Source: Desulfallas sp. Bu1-1
Lineage (GTDB): Bacteria > Bacillota > Desulfotomaculia > Desulfotomaculales > Desulfallaceae
Length of the DNA: 64,000 nt
Assembly: GCF_015594625.1 (NCBI RefSeq)
Contig: NZ_JADNRQ010000002.1
Span: 1-64,000, forward strand
Direction: 5' to 3'
Each line of letters starts with the position of its first letter. Position 1 is the first letter of the stretch. This document shows, piece by piece, positions 35,748 to 45,823 of the stretch. Both the position numbers and the translations under genes were made by a program. The notes under the pieces were generated by a model that was given only the letters and a program-made list of their open reading frames with translations, did not search any database and was not told where the DNA came from.

Positions 35748-35825
35748 TGGTCGGAGCGACACGACTTGAACGTGCGACCTCTACCACCCCAAGGTAGCGC
35801 TCTAGCCAAACTGAGCTACGCCCCG
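35748..35825 (-). tRNA. tRNA-Pro (anticodon GGG)
   Basis: All four arms fold: acceptor CGGGGCG/CGCTCCG, D arm GCTC/GAGC, anticodon stem CTACC/GGTAG with loop TTGGGGT (anticodon GGG) and T arm GCACG/CGTGT. The CCA end is encoded. No attachment-site duplication was seen nearby. Confidence 0.95.
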
Positions 35826-35990
35826 TTAAACCTTTGATTTGCAGTTGCAAAATAAATTATATTATTAACCGCCCACAAAGTCAAGGATTTTTAGAATGTA
35901 TATTATGGACGAAAAATTTAGTTTTGTACATGCACAGTCCCGGCAACCAAATCATAGAATATAAAATCCATTGCATATAAGGGGGAATGC

Positions 35991-36692
35991 GTGTTGCCCG
36001 GTTTCTGGACCTTGGCTGTTGCGTCAATGATCCATGGCATTATCTTGCTGGTCTCTTACGTGGCGCAAAACAGTTTTCCAAAACCACTGACTGAGGAAGA
36101 AGAACAGTACTACCTGGAGAAACTGGCGGAAGGCGATGAAAAGGCCAGGGATATTCTCATCGAAAGGAATTTAAGATTGGTTGCCCATATCATCAAAAAA
36201 TTTGAAGGCAGCGGAGATGACTTTGACGACCTGATATCCATCGGTACCATTGGTTTAATTAAAGCGGTTAACACTTTTAACAATAACAAATCTTCCCGTT
36301 TGGCGACATACGCCTCCAAATGTATTGAAAACGAGATACTGATGTATATGCGTTCCAAGAAAAAAATGCGCGCAGAAATGTCATTATATGAACCAATCGG
36401 AACCGACAAGGAAGGCAACGAAATTCACTTTATGGACGTCTTGAGCACGGATGCCGAGGCGGTATCAGAAATGGTTTCCCGTATTATGGATAAGGAACAG
36501 TTGTGGCGAAAACTTAAAAAACTCACCCCTCAGGAAAGAAAGGTTTTGGTGCTGCGGTTCGGATTGCGCGGCAAAGAGCGGAAAACCCAAAAGGAAATAG
36601 CTAAAAAACTTGGAATATCCCGTTCCTATGTCAGCAGGATCGAAAAGCGGGCTATTGATAGACTGTCTGAACAATTCCTGGCCGAAGCATAG
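35991..36692 (+). CDS. sigK: Sporulation sigma factor SigK
   Basis: The 233-residue protein begins with a hydrophobic pro-sequence (about 1-25), then sigma regions 2 (DDLISIGTIGLIKAVNTF near 80) and 4 (TQKEIAKKLGISRSYVSRIEKRA near 200). It directs late mother-cell transcription in sporulation. The gene is whole, with no skin-type insertion. The start is GTG at 35991 or TTG at 35994; GGGGGA lies closest to the latter. A terminator follows at 36710. Confidence 0.93.
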   Translation: MLPGFWTLAVASMIHGIILLVSYVAQNSFPKPLTEEEEQYYLEKLAEGDEKARDILIERNLRLVAHIIKKFEGSGDDFDDLISIGTIGLIKAVNTFNNNKSSRLATYASKCIENEILMYMRSKKKMRAEMSLYEPIGTDKEGNEIHFMDVLSTDAEAVSEMVSRIMDKEQLWRKLKKLTPQERKVLVLRFGLRGKERKTQKEIAKKLGISRSYVSRIEKRAIDRLSEQFLAEA

Positions 36693-36709
36693 GAAATTTC
36701 CCCATCCCC

Positions 36710-36734
36710 CCTCGCTTATCGTAATTAAGCGAGG
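36710..36734 (+). terminator. Terminator after sigK
   Basis: CCTCGCTTA (36710-36718) pairs with TAAGCGAGG (36726-36734) around a 7-base loop; the following T run is modest. Confidence 0.65.
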
Positions 36735-36847
36735 GATTTGCTTTATAGAACAGCCAAGAAATAAACAGTATTTTGGCGGCATTGATATTGACAACCGGTC
36801 CGGGTAATTGATAAACTAAACAAGTATAAAAAAAAATAATACCGATG

Positions 36848-36965
36848 AACTCTTATCCGGAGTGGTGGAGGGACTGGCCCAATGAAACCCGGCAACCAGC
36901 TTCAAATAATGCGAAGTATGGTGCTAATTCCTGCAGGAGTTGATACTTCTGACAGATAAGAGGTG
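36848..36965 (+). promoter_or_regulatory. SAM-I riboswitch (S box)
   Basis: The S-box landmarks are present in order: CTCTTATCC, AGTGGTGGAGGGACTGGCCC, ATGAAACCCGGCAACC, GGTGCTAATTCC and GACAGATAAGAG. The P1 helix is CTCTTATC/GATAAGAG. It controls the homocysteine operon that follows. Confidence 0.96.
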
Positions 36966-36974
36966 TGCTTGCAA

Positions 36975-37001
36975 ACCTCTTCTGTGTCCGGAAGAGGTTT
37001 T
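36975..37001 (+). terminator. SAM riboswitch terminator
   Basis: AACCTCTTC and GAAGAGGTTTT form the off-state hairpin right after the aptamer; part of it can compete with P1 (AAGAGG). Confidence 0.85.
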
Positions 37002-37043
37002 AAAGTTTGTCGGAGCGATGCACAAATAAGTGGAGGTGTAGGT

Positions 37044-38240
37044 ATGGCAACAGAAAGAACTTTTCAAGAAATTAATGAAAGAATCAAATCCGGTAAGGCC
37101 GTGGTGGTAACAGCGGAAGAACTGGTTTCCATGGTCAGGGAAAAAGGGGTAACCCGCGTTACATCCGAAGTTGACGTGGTCACAACGGGAACTTTCGGGC
37201 CCATGTGCTCCTCCGGCGCTTTTTTGAATTTTGGTCATTCTAAACCCAGGATGAAGATGCATAAAGTATGGTTGAACGGCGTGCCCGCCTATACGGGTAT
37301 TGCCGCCGTTGATGCGTATATAGGCGCGACGGAAGTGCATGAAGACGACCCCCTGAACAGCAATTACCCTGGAGAATTCCGGTACGGCGGGGGATATGTG
37401 ATTCAGGACTTGGTGGCCCGGAAAAAGGTAAGATTAAAAGCCACCGGTTATGGTACCGATTGCTACCCCAGGCGGGAAATTGAAACTGATATAACGATTG
37501 ACGACATCAACGAGGCCATACTTTTCAATCCCCGCAATGCTTACCAGAATTATAACTGTGCCGTCAACTTGAGCTCCAGAACAATCTATACTTATATGGG
37601 CATGCTTAAACCCAATCTCGGGAACGCGCATTATTCCACATCGGGACAGCTAAGCCCCTTACTGAAAGACCCGATGTTCATGACCATCGGGATTGGAACG
37701 CGCATTTTTCTCGGAGGAGCCGTTGGCTACGTGGCCTGGCATGGGACCCAGCACTTCCCCTCGTTTATTCGTGATCAGGATGGCAAAAACCTGGGCCCCG
37801 CCGGGGGAACACTGGCCGTGATCGGCAATTTAAAACAAATGAGCCCCCGCTGGCTTGTAGGGACCAGCTTTATCGGCTACGGAGCCACCCTGACGGTTGG
37901 TATAGGTATCCCGATCCCCATATTAAATGAGGAAGTGTGCCGTTACGCGGCGGCCGGCGATGACGAGCTGTACGCTCCCATTGTCGATTACGGTGAAGCT
38001 TATCCCAATTTCACGCCCTCAAATCTGGGTTATGCAAGTTACGCTGAACTTAAGAGCGGCAAAATCCAAATCAACGGCAAGGAAGTGCCCACAGCACCTG
38101 TTTCCAGCTACCCGCGGGCCCGGGAAATTGCCGGGATCCTGAAGGAATGGATCAAGAAGGGCGACTTTCTGTTGGGCGAGCCGGTGCAGTTATTACCCAA
38201 TGCTGATGCGGGAATCACTGCCAATTCATTAAAGGGATGA
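37044..38240 (+). CDS. Homocysteine biosynthesis protein (DUF39/COG1900)
   Basis: The ATG at 37044 follows GGAGGTGTAGGT; the longer open frame upstream is the riboswitch. The 398-residue protein has the DUF39 layout, including GTFGPMCSSGAFLNFGH (with a likely sulfur-carrying cysteine near residue 54) and a CAVNLSSRTIYTYMG segment. COG1900 proteins act with a NIL-ferredoxin partner in anaerobic conversion of aspartate semialdehyde and sulfide to homocysteine, as shown in methanogens. First of three genes under the SAM riboswitch. Confidence 0.92.
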   Translation: MATERTFQEINERIKSGKAVVVTAEELVSMVREKGVTRVTSEVDVVTTGTFGPMCSSGAFLNFGHSKPRMKMHKVWLNGVPAYTGIAAVDAYIGATEVHEDDPLNSNYPGEFRYGGGYVIQDLVARKKVRLKATGYGTDCYPRREIETDITIDDINEAILFNPRNAYQNYNCAVNLSSRTIYTYMGMLKPNLGNAHYSTSGQLSPLLKDPMFMTIGIGTRIFLGGAVGYVAWHGTQHFPSFIRDQDGKNLGPAGGTLAVIGNLKQMSPRWLVGTSFIGYGATLTVGIGIPIPILNEEVCRYAAAGDDELYAPIVDYGEAYPNFTPSNLGYASYAELKSGKIQINGKEVPTAPVSSYPRAREIAGILKEWIKKGDFLLGEPVQLLPNADAGITANSLKG

Positions 38241-38267
38241 TATTTTTAGTAAAAGGAGAGTGAAAAA

Positions 38268-38669
38268 ATGGCCCCCAAAAAAGTCGTGCTTCGTTTCGGT
38301 GCTGATATAGCGGACCAACCCATTATATATAAGCTTGTAAAAGATTATGATTTGGTAATAAATATTCTCAAGGCCAACGTCAACCCCCAAAAGGAAGGCA
38401 CCATGGTTCTTGACATTACGGGAGAAAACGTGGAACAGGGCATGGAGTACCTGCGCCGGGCAGGTGTGCAATTGCAGTCCTTAACGGAACAAATTATTCA
38501 GAACGAAGAAAAATGTGTCAGCTGCGGCGCCTGCACCGCAATCTGCCCCTCGGGGGCGCTGTACATTGAACGGCCCGACATGGCGGTACGTTTTGATAGT
38601 GATCGCTGCGTGGTATGCCACTTGTGCGTCAAAGCCTGTCCCATGCGGGCCATGGAGGTTCGTTTTTAA
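38268..38669 (+). CDS. NIL-domain + two 4Fe-4S ferredoxin (homocysteine synthesis)
   Basis: The 133-residue protein joins an NIL domain (1-75, the ligand-binding fold of methionine ABC transporters) to two CxxCxxCxxxC clusters (CVSCGACTAICPSG near 85 and CVVCHLCVKACP near 117). This is the partner known to work with COG1900 proteins. The ribosome site is AAAGGAGAG. It ends immediately before the next start codon. Confidence 0.93.
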   Translation: MAPKKVVLRFGADIADQPIIYKLVKDYDLVINILKANVNPQKEGTMVLDITGENVEQGMEYLRRAGVQLQSLTEQIIQNEEKCVSCGACTAICPSGALYIERPDMAVRFDSDRCVVCHLCVKACPMRAMEVRF

Positions 38670-39413
38670 TTGCCGGAATACGTTGACCGTACTTACAGGT
38701 TGCTGCACAGCCAAAAAGACCTGGCCTATTTCCGGGTGTTGATTAAAGAAACGGATTTGGATATAGGTGTTTCCAGGGATAAATTGACTGTCGCGCTGAT
38801 CAAGGAAACCAACAACGAGGTTATGTCGGTACGGTCGCAGCTTGAACAATATATCCGGAGGGATGAACTGTTTCTCCGCACGTTGAAGCCGCACCAACCG
38901 GCCCGGGACGCCCCCAAAATCGTCCGGATGATGGCGGAAGCGGGTGCCGTGGCCGGCACCGGTCCCATGGCAGCGGTGGCCGGTGCCATTGCCCAGCACG
39001 TGGGGGAATACCTGGCCAAAAGGTCCAGGGAAGTGATTGTGGAAAACGGCGGTGATATTTATATTCGTTCCGGCCGGGTGCGCAAGATAGGTATTTTTGC
39101 CGGGGAGTCCCCCTTTACCAACCGGGTGGCCCTGGAAATTCAGCCCCACCAGACGCCGCTGGGCGTGTGCACCTCATCCGGCACCGTCGGTCATTCGCTC
39201 AGTCTCGGGCGCGCCGACGCCGTGGTCATCCTGGCTCCATCGGCACCGCTGGCGGACGCCGTGGCCACTGCGGCCGGCAACCTGGTTCAGGATGAACGGG
39301 ACCTGGAAAAGGCCGTTAACTTTGCCCTGGGGATTAAATCGGTCACCGGCGCGCTGGCCATTAAAAATGACCAACTGGCCGCCGCAGGCAAAATTAAGCT
39401 GGTTCCAATGTGA
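38670..39413 (+). CDS. UPF0280/COG2122 (ApbE-like) protein of the homocysteine operon
   Basis: Start is TTG, directly after the preceding stop, so translation is coupled. The 247-residue protein has the UPF0280 GTGPMAAVAGAIAQHVGEYL motif (near 90) and an ENGGDIYIRSG segment like ApbE flavin transferases. COG2122 is the third gene genetically linked to homocysteine formation in methanogens. Its reaction is not established. Confidence 0.9.
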   Translation: MPEYVDRTYRLLHSQKDLAYFRVLIKETDLDIGVSRDKLTVALIKETNNEVMSVRSQLEQYIRRDELFLRTLKPHQPARDAPKIVRMMAEAGAVAGTGPMAAVAGAIAQHVGEYLAKRSREVIVENGGDIYIRSGRVRKIGIFAGESPFTNRVALEIQPHQTPLGVCTSSGTVGHSLSLGRADAVVILAPSAPLADAVATAAGNLVQDERDLEKAVNFALGIKSVTGALAIKNDQLAAAGKIKLVPM

Positions 39414-39428
39414 ATCGTTCCAAAACAC

Positions 39429-39465
39429 AACAAGGCACCCCGGTTTACCATCGCGGTGCCTTGTT
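39429..39465. terminator. Bidirectional terminator
   Basis: AACAAGGCACC and GGTGCCTTGTT are perfect inverted copies (11 bases) around a 15-base loop, between two converging genes. Confidence 0.8.
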
Positions 39466-39486
39466 CGTTAATTCAGTTTGGGCTAA

Positions 39487-41091
39487 TTAATTTACCCTGC
39501 GGTCGCGACCGGCCCATTCTTTTTCGCGCAACTTGTATTTCATAATTTTACCGGTGGACGTTTTGGGCAGCTCTCCGAATTCTATCGCCTTGGGTACTTT
39601 GAACCGGGCCATGTTTTGCCGGCAATAATTGATAATGTCCTCGGCGGTTGGATTGGTGCCGGGTTTGGGCACGATAAACGCCTTGGGCACCTCGCCCCAC
39701 TTTTCGTCGGGTACGGCAATGACGGCTACCTCCTGGACGTCGGGGTGAGTATAGATGACGTTTTCCACTTCCACCGTAGAGATGTTCTCACCGCCGCTGA
39801 TGATGATATCCTTCATGCGGTCCTTGATTTCCACGTAACCGTTGGGATGCACCACGGCCAGGTCGCCGCTGTGGAACCAACCGCCCCGGAAAGCCTCGGC
39901 GGTCGCCTCGGGTTGCTTGTAATACCCCAGCATCACGTTATTACCCCGCATGACAATTTCCCCCATGGTTTCCCCATCCCATGGAATGGACTGCATTGAG
40001 GCCGGGTCGACCACGTCCATGTACATGGCAGTGATGTAGGGAACACCCTGGCGCGCTTTGATTTTAGCCCGCTCGCCCGCCGGCAGATCGTCCCACTGCT
40101 CCCGCCACTCGCAGATGCTGTGCGGGCCGTACACCTCGGTCAGGCCGTAAACCTGGGTTACATTGGCGCCGATGGATTCCATGTTCTTAATTACCGTCGG
40201 TGCCGGCGGCGCACCTGCCGTAATTACGTTCAGCGGGCGCTTCATTTTGACGTCCTTGGCGCCGGGATAGGTGGACATGGCGATCAAAACCGTTGGCGCC
40301 GCGCAGAGATGGGAAACGTTTTCCACTTCCACCAGGCGGTAAATTTCCTCGGGCACCACTTTGCGCAGACAGACGTGTGTGGCTCCGACCGCGGTGACGC
40401 CCCAGGTGAAGCACCAGCCGTTGCAATGGAACATCGGTAAAGTCCAGAGGTACACCGATCGGGAATTCATGCCGTGTTCCAGCGCCTCGCCCAGAGCATT
40501 GAGATAAGCGCCGCGGTGGTGATACATGACCCCCTTGGGTAACCCCGTGGTCCCGCTGGTGTAATTAATGGTGGCTACCTCATATTCATCTTCCACCGCG
40601 CATTCCACGGGCTTGTCCGAACCGGTGTCCAGGAATTCTTCGTATTCCATCCCCGCCAGGGGCCTCTCGTCGTTGATGTCGCAAATATTGACGAATGTTT
40701 TAACATTTTTCAACTCCTCCGGGTTAACCAGCCCGGCAAATTCATTATCCACAAACAGGGCCTTGGAATCGGAATGATTGATGATATATGTCACTTCACG
40801 GGCTGACAGGCGAATATTGATGCTGACCAACGCGGCGCCGATCATCGGTACGGCATAATGTGCCTCCAGCATAGGTGGCGTATTGGGGCAGATGAAAGCC
40901 ACCTTATCGCCCTTTCCGACTCCTACTTTGATCAATGCGTTGGCCAGGCGGTTTACCCTGTTATAAAACTCTTGATATGTGTAACGTTTATCCCCGTAAA
41001 CTACGGCCTCTTTATCGCCGTAGACCATGGCGCTGCGTTTTAAAAAATTCACGGGAGTAAGCACATCAAAATTTACTTTTTTTTCCGTCAT
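39487..41091 (-). CDS. Acyl-CoA synthetase (AMP-forming)
   Basis: The 534-residue enzyme has the adenylation motif TSGTTGLPKGV (near 180), YGLTE (near 315), the GWFHSGDL and KDRMKDIIISGGENIS elements (near 410-435) and a catalytic C-terminal lysine in KTSTGKIMKY. It belongs to the medium/long-chain fatty acyl-CoA ligase group (AlkK-like). The substrate chain is not determinable. It stands alone with its own ribosome site GGGGAGGG; an AT-rich 250-base space precedes it. Confidence 0.9.
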   Translation of the reverse strand: MTEKKVNFDVLTPVNFLKRSAMVYGDKEAVVYGDKRYTYQEFYNRVNRLANALIKVGVGKGDKVAFICPNTPPMLEAHYAVPMIGAALVSINIRLSAREVTYIINHSDSKALFVDNEFAGLVNPEELKNVKTFVNICDINDERPLAGMEYEEFLDTGSDKPVECAVEDEYEVATINYTSGTTGLPKGVMYHHRGAYLNALGEALEHGMNSRSVYLWTLPMFHCNGWCFTWGVTAVGATHVCLRKVVPEEIYRLVEVENVSHLCAAPTVLIAMSTYPGAKDVKMKRPLNVITAGAPPAPTVIKNMESIGANVTQVYGLTEVYGPHSICEWREQWDDLPAGERAKIKARQGVPYITAMYMDVVDPASMQSIPWDGETMGEIVMRGNNVMLGYYKQPEATAEAFRGGWFHSGDLAVVHPNGYVEIKDRMKDIIISGGENISTVEVENVIYTHPDVQEVAVIAVPDEKWGEVPKAFIVPKPGTNPTAEDIINYCRQNMARFKVPKAIEFGELPKTSTGKIMKYKLREKEWAGRDRRVN

Positions 41092-41305
41092 TATATTCCC
41101 TCCCCTAATTTATATCTCCTGATTAATTAACGATTGTGTTTAAATTCAAACTCACCTCGTAAATTTAATATAATAAATAACTTCAACACCTCCGTTTAGA
41201 TAATTTGCAAATTTATTGCAGGTCTCAATACGGCAAATTTTCTAAATATTAATAAGTTTCGTTTTTTTACTTTTAAATTCCTGCCACTGTCCCGAAAAAA
41301 TTTAA

Positions 41306-41335
41306 AAAAAATTAAACCTGTCTTACCGGTTTTAT
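41306..41335 (-). terminator. Terminator after the GDSL gene
   Basis: On the minus strand AAACC and GGTTT flank a short loop and are followed by AATTTTTTTT. The stem is short. Confidence 0.5.
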
Positions 41336-41342
41336 TTACTCG

Positions 41343-41933
41343 TCAGGTTAACAATGTTTTTAGCGCGTTTTCGGCTACCGAAGCCATTAGACTGTATCCT
41401 TTCTCGTTCAGGTGGCACTCGTCGTGAAAAAAGCGCGGGTTCCCTTCGTCCGTTTCGGGCAGGCAGAGGGGTGTTTGATAATCAATCAACGGAATATCGT
41501 GCACACTTGTATATTCCCGCAACCATTCCCTGTAGCGTGCCAACCAACCCTTTACTTTATCCAGCCCGTAAGGGAAAAAGCATGCCCCCCCGGATGGGTT
41601 TGCGCAAATGGGCGTGGTGAGGCCTATAACCGGCAAGATACCATGGTTAAAACTTAGACTGATCATTTCCCGGACGCAATTCTGTGATGCCGCCAGGTCC
41701 AGTTCCAGCCAGGCGTCATTGATGCCGCCGAGTATGTGTACGTGTGTGGCAGCAATAGAAATCACATCGTTTTTAAAGCGACGTAATAGATTGTGGTTGG
41801 TATCCCCGTTAATCCCCATGTTAATCAGGTTAAATCCCGTTTTTTGTTGCAATAGATTTACCCATGAAAACCTGGGGCCAAAAGGATAACCATAGGTGAT
41901 GCTATCACCCAGGCATATAATGACGCAAGTCAA
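41343..41933 (-). CDS. SGNH/GDSL-family hydrolase
   Basis: Start TTG, 9 bases after GGAG. The catalytic serine lies in CLGDSITYG (near residue 10), an asparagine in LGGINDAW (near 72) and the C-terminal DEC/H pair in FHDECHLNEKGY (near 172). Intracellular, 196 residues; esterase or lipase activity is expected. It overlaps the DedA gene by 4 bases. Confidence 0.88.
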   Translation of the reverse strand: MTCVIICLGDSITYGYPFGPRFSWVNLLQQKTGFNLINMGINGDTNHNLLRRFKNDVISIAATHVHILGGINDAWLELDLAASQNCVREMISLSFNHGILPVIGLTTPICANPSGGACFFPYGLDKVKGWLARYREWLREYTSVHDIPLIDYQTPLCLPETDEGNPRFFHDECHLNEKGYSLMASVAENALKTLLT

Positions 41934-42535
41934 ATTTTTTCACTCCTTAGCGCGTATAATTGCCTGATTACGAATTTTACGGCAAAATAAACCAGTAGCA
42001 AGCCCAGGACGGCCAGCGGCAAACGATTTCTGAAATAGCCGGCGATCACCGGCCAGTTGTAGCCAAATATCATGCCCACAGAGATATTGAATGAAACCCA
42101 GATGATGGTGAAAATAAAATTGTAAAACAAGAAGCGATGCCAATTAAGCCTGCTGGCACCTGCCAGGTAGGGTAGGACATTGCTGATCATGGGCACAAAC
42201 CTGCCCAGAATGATACATACGGGAGCGGAGTTTTCCAGCCAGGCGCGGGCATGTTCAACCCCGCGCCGGTGAATACGCAGGTACCTGCCATGCTGTTCAA
42301 ACAACAGGTTACCCGTGCGCCGGCCAATAAAAAACGCCGCAATTGCTCCCAGATTAAAACCGGTTACCGCCACCAAAAAAACACTATAAAAATCAAGCCG
42401 GTTTTGGTTAATCAAAAAACCGGATAACATGATCAACGCCCCGCCGGGAAAGGGAAAGCCCAGGGCTTCGATGATCAAGCCTACCAGCAGGCCCCCCAGC
42501 CCCAGACTTTCCAGGTAGTCAGCGATAAAATCCAA
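41930..42535 (-). CDS. DedA/VTT-family membrane protein
   Basis: The 201-residue protein has the DedA GRRTGNLLFEQHGRYL motif (near 75), ILGRFVPMISNVLPYLAG (near 110) and four to five membrane helices. These proteins scramble or flip lipids such as undecaprenyl phosphate. Start is TTG after a GGAGGGGGG site. Confidence 0.9.
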   Translation of the reverse strand: MDFIADYLESLGLGGLLVGLIIEALGFPFPGGALIMLSGFLINQNRLDFYSVFLVAVTGFNLGAIAAFFIGRRTGNLLFEQHGRYLRIHRRGVEHARAWLENSAPVCIILGRFVPMISNVLPYLAGASRLNWHRFLFYNFIFTIIWVSFNISVGMIFGYNWPVIAGYFRNRLPLAVLGLLLVYFAVKFVIRQLYALRSEKI

Positions 42536-42605
42536 TTTACCCCCCTCCCACGTATAGCATATCCAGGAGAGAGGCTTTTTTTACATTAACAAGTGGTTGA
42601 ACAGG

Positions 42606-44357
42606 CTAAAGAACTCTGGCGGTTCCCTTGTAAACCAGACCTCTTTGACCATCCACGGTAACTACTTCTCCGTCCGGTATGATCGCTGTGGCCCCTTCCA
42701 GTCCCACTATGACCGGGATACCGAACTCCAGGCCCACAATGGCCGCGTGTGAAGTTAAACCGCCCACCTCGGTGATAATTGCCGCCGCCTTTTCAATGGC
42801 CGGAATAAAATCCCTGTCTGTGTCATGCGTAACGAGTATGTCACCGTCCCGCATTTTATTTAATGCCTCACGGGAATTGCCGGCCACGCAGGCTTTTCCC
42901 GTGACCGCCCTGTTGCCTATACCCGTACCCCGCGCCAGGATATCGCCGACGGTATGTACTTTCACCAGGTTGGTGGTCCCGTGTACGCCGACCGGGACGC
43001 CGGCGGTAATAACAGTTAAATCACCCGGTTTGATCAAACCGGCCGACAAAGAAACCTCCACCGCCGCCGCGATCATGTTGTCCGTGTCTTCCGTCTTGCC
43101 CACCAAAAGCGGTTGGATTCCCCAGACCAGGGCCAGCTTGCGCAAAACCCTGGCATGCGGTGTAACCGCTATCACGGGGGCGCTGGGCCTGTACTTGCTG
43201 ACCATTTTGGCGGTATAACCCGATTCCGTCGATGATATAATCGCCGCTGCTCCGAGGGCATGCGCAATGGAAACCGTAGCGTGGCTGATGGCGTCGGTGA
43301 CGGTGTTGGACAGGGCCCGGCGCTTGTTTTTTAGCAATTCATCGAACCTGATGGCCGACTCGGCGTGAGCCGCTATCCGGGCCATGGTTTCCACCGCTTC
43401 AACGGGATACTTTCCTGCCGCGGTCTCGCCGGAGAGCATGACGGCGTCCGTACCGTCCAGGATGGCGTTCGCGACATCACTGGCCTCTGCCCTGGTCGGC
43501 CGCGGATTGTGAATCATGGATTCCAGCATTTGGGTGGCGGTGATTACGGGCTTACCAGCCTGGTTGCATTTTTCGATAATGACCTTTTGTATCACCGGCA
43601 CTTCTTCCGGTGGAATTTCCACTCCCAGGTCGCCCCGTGCCACCATGATTCCATCGGAAACCTTGATGATTTCATCCAGGTTGTTTACGGCTTCGCGGTT
43701 TTCTATTTTGGCAATAATGTCCATGTGACCATTATTGTCTTCAATAATCTTCCGGATAGCCAGTATATCCGACGCTTTGCGCACGAAGGAAGCGGCGACG
43801 AAATCGAAACCCTGCTCCACTCCGAAGATAATATCCCTTTTATCATTGTCGGTAACAGCCGGCAGGTTTACATGGACGCCCGGCACGTTAACCCCCTTGT
43901 GACTGGTTATTTCACCCCCGTTTTCCACCAGGCAAACAATATTAGACCCGTCCACACACTTGACCCTGAGACCGATCAAGCCGTCGGCGATCAATATCCT
44001 GTCCCCCGCCTTCACGTCATAAGGCAGACCGCTGTATGTAACCGGCAAGGTTTTTTCGTTACCCAGGACCTTTTCGGTGGTAAGACATATCTCGGAACCG
44101 GGACGCAACTCCAGTGGATCTTTTTCCAGTTCCCCCAGCCTTATTTCAGGCCCCTTGGTGTCAAGCAACAATGCGATATTTTTACCCACATTGCCTGCCG
44201 CCCGGCGGATTGCATTCACGCGCCGGGCGTGTTCTTCGTGTGTGCCGTGGGAAAAATTCAGTCTAGCCACGTTCATGCCGGCCAGCATCATTTTCTCCAA
44301 TATTTCAACGGATTCGCTGGCCGGGCCAACGGTGCAAACTATCTTCGTGCAGCGCAT
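42606..44357 (-). CDS. pyk: Pyruvate kinase with C-terminal PEP-utilising domain
   Basis: The 583-residue enzyme has all expected parts: the N-terminal barrel (RLNFSHGTHEEH near 33), MVARGDLGVEIP (near 245), the TATQMLESM active site (near 285) and an extra PEP-mobile-domain (about 490-583, GGLTSHAAIVGLE), as usual in Bacillales and Clostridia. It starts 12 bases after pfkA. Confidence 0.97.
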   Translation of the reverse strand: MRCTKIVCTVGPASESVEILEKMMLAGMNVARLNFSHGTHEEHARRVNAIRRAAGNVGKNIALLLDTKGPEIRLGELEKDPLELRPGSEICLTTEKVLGNEKTLPVTYSGLPYDVKAGDRILIADGLIGLRVKCVDGSNIVCLVENGGEITSHKGVNVPGVHVNLPAVTDNDKRDIIFGVEQGFDFVAASFVRKASDILAIRKIIEDNNGHMDIIAKIENREAVNNLDEIIKVSDGIMVARGDLGVEIPPEEVPVIQKVIIEKCNQAGKPVITATQMLESMIHNPRPTRAEASDVANAILDGTDAVMLSGETAAGKYPVEAVETMARIAAHAESAIRFDELLKNKRRALSNTVTDAISHATVSIAHALGAAAIISSTESGYTAKMVSKYRPSAPVIAVTPHARVLRKLALVWGIQPLLVGKTEDTDNMIAAAVEVSLSAGLIKPGDLTVITAGVPVGVHGTTNLVKVHTVGDILARGTGIGNRAVTGKACVAGNSREALNKMRDGDILVTHDTDRDFIPAIEKAAAIITEVGGLTSHAAIVGLEFGIPVIVGLEGATAIIPDGEVVTVDGQRGLVYKGTARVL

Positions 44358-44369
44358 GACTACTCCTCC

Positions 44370-45371
<1,002 letters not shown>

Positions 45372-45475
45372 TTATTCTTGTGATAACAATAATACTTTTT
45401 GCTGTACCGTCTTAAATATGCAATATTTTTTTATTTCTCCGGATGCGGCATCGTCTAGTCAGTGGTATGGTGGAT

Positions 45476-45503
45476 CAAAAAATAATCCAGAGCAAAACTC
45501 TGG
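45476..45503 (-). terminator. Terminator after mtrB
   Basis: CCAGAG and CTCTGG pair around TTTTG; ATTATTTTTTG follows on the minus strand. Confidence 0.75.
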
Positions 45504-45512
45504 AAAAAATTG

Positions 45513-45743
45513 TTAATCGTCGGTTCTTAATCTACCATGTTTGGTCAGTATTTCAGCGCGCCCTCGTATTTTGATAGCCGAAGTATGTTCGGTGAACTGG
45601 GCAATCATAATCTCACCCTTGTCCAATTTTTCGGAATGATGAAACTTTGTGTCGCGTCCCCTGGTAAGCCCGATGATGGTGACACCATTTTCCAGCGCTT
45701 TAATAACCACGTATTCCCCGCTTATTTCGTTAAAATCACTCAT
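45513..45743 (-). CDS. mtrB: Tryptophan RNA-binding attenuation protein (TRAP)
   Basis: The ATG at 45743 (MSDFNEIS) is 9 bases after GAGGTG. The 76-residue product closely follows Bacillus [36 protein letters not shown] and [13 protein letters not shown], including the residues that bind tryptophan and the GAG/UAG repeats. It forms an 11-mer that blocks trp leader read-through. No trp gene is in the window; it sits between dnaE and pfkA. Confidence 0.95.
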   Translation of the reverse strand: MSDFNEISGEYVVIKALENGVTIIGLTRGRDTKFHHSEKLDKGEIMIAQFTEHTSAIKIRGRAEILTKHGRLRTDD

Positions 45744-45823
45744 TGATTTGATCACCTCGCTTGTATCCTTCGATTACCTTATTATAGCAGTATCAATTAC
45801 ATAAGAAAAGCGTCAAACAATCA

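Noticed and set aside
35748-35825. tRNA-Pro as the attachment site of the element
   Set aside because: The recombinase is 16 kb away, the 3' end of the tRNA is intact and no duplicate of it was seen near 18-19.5 kb or 29-30 kb.
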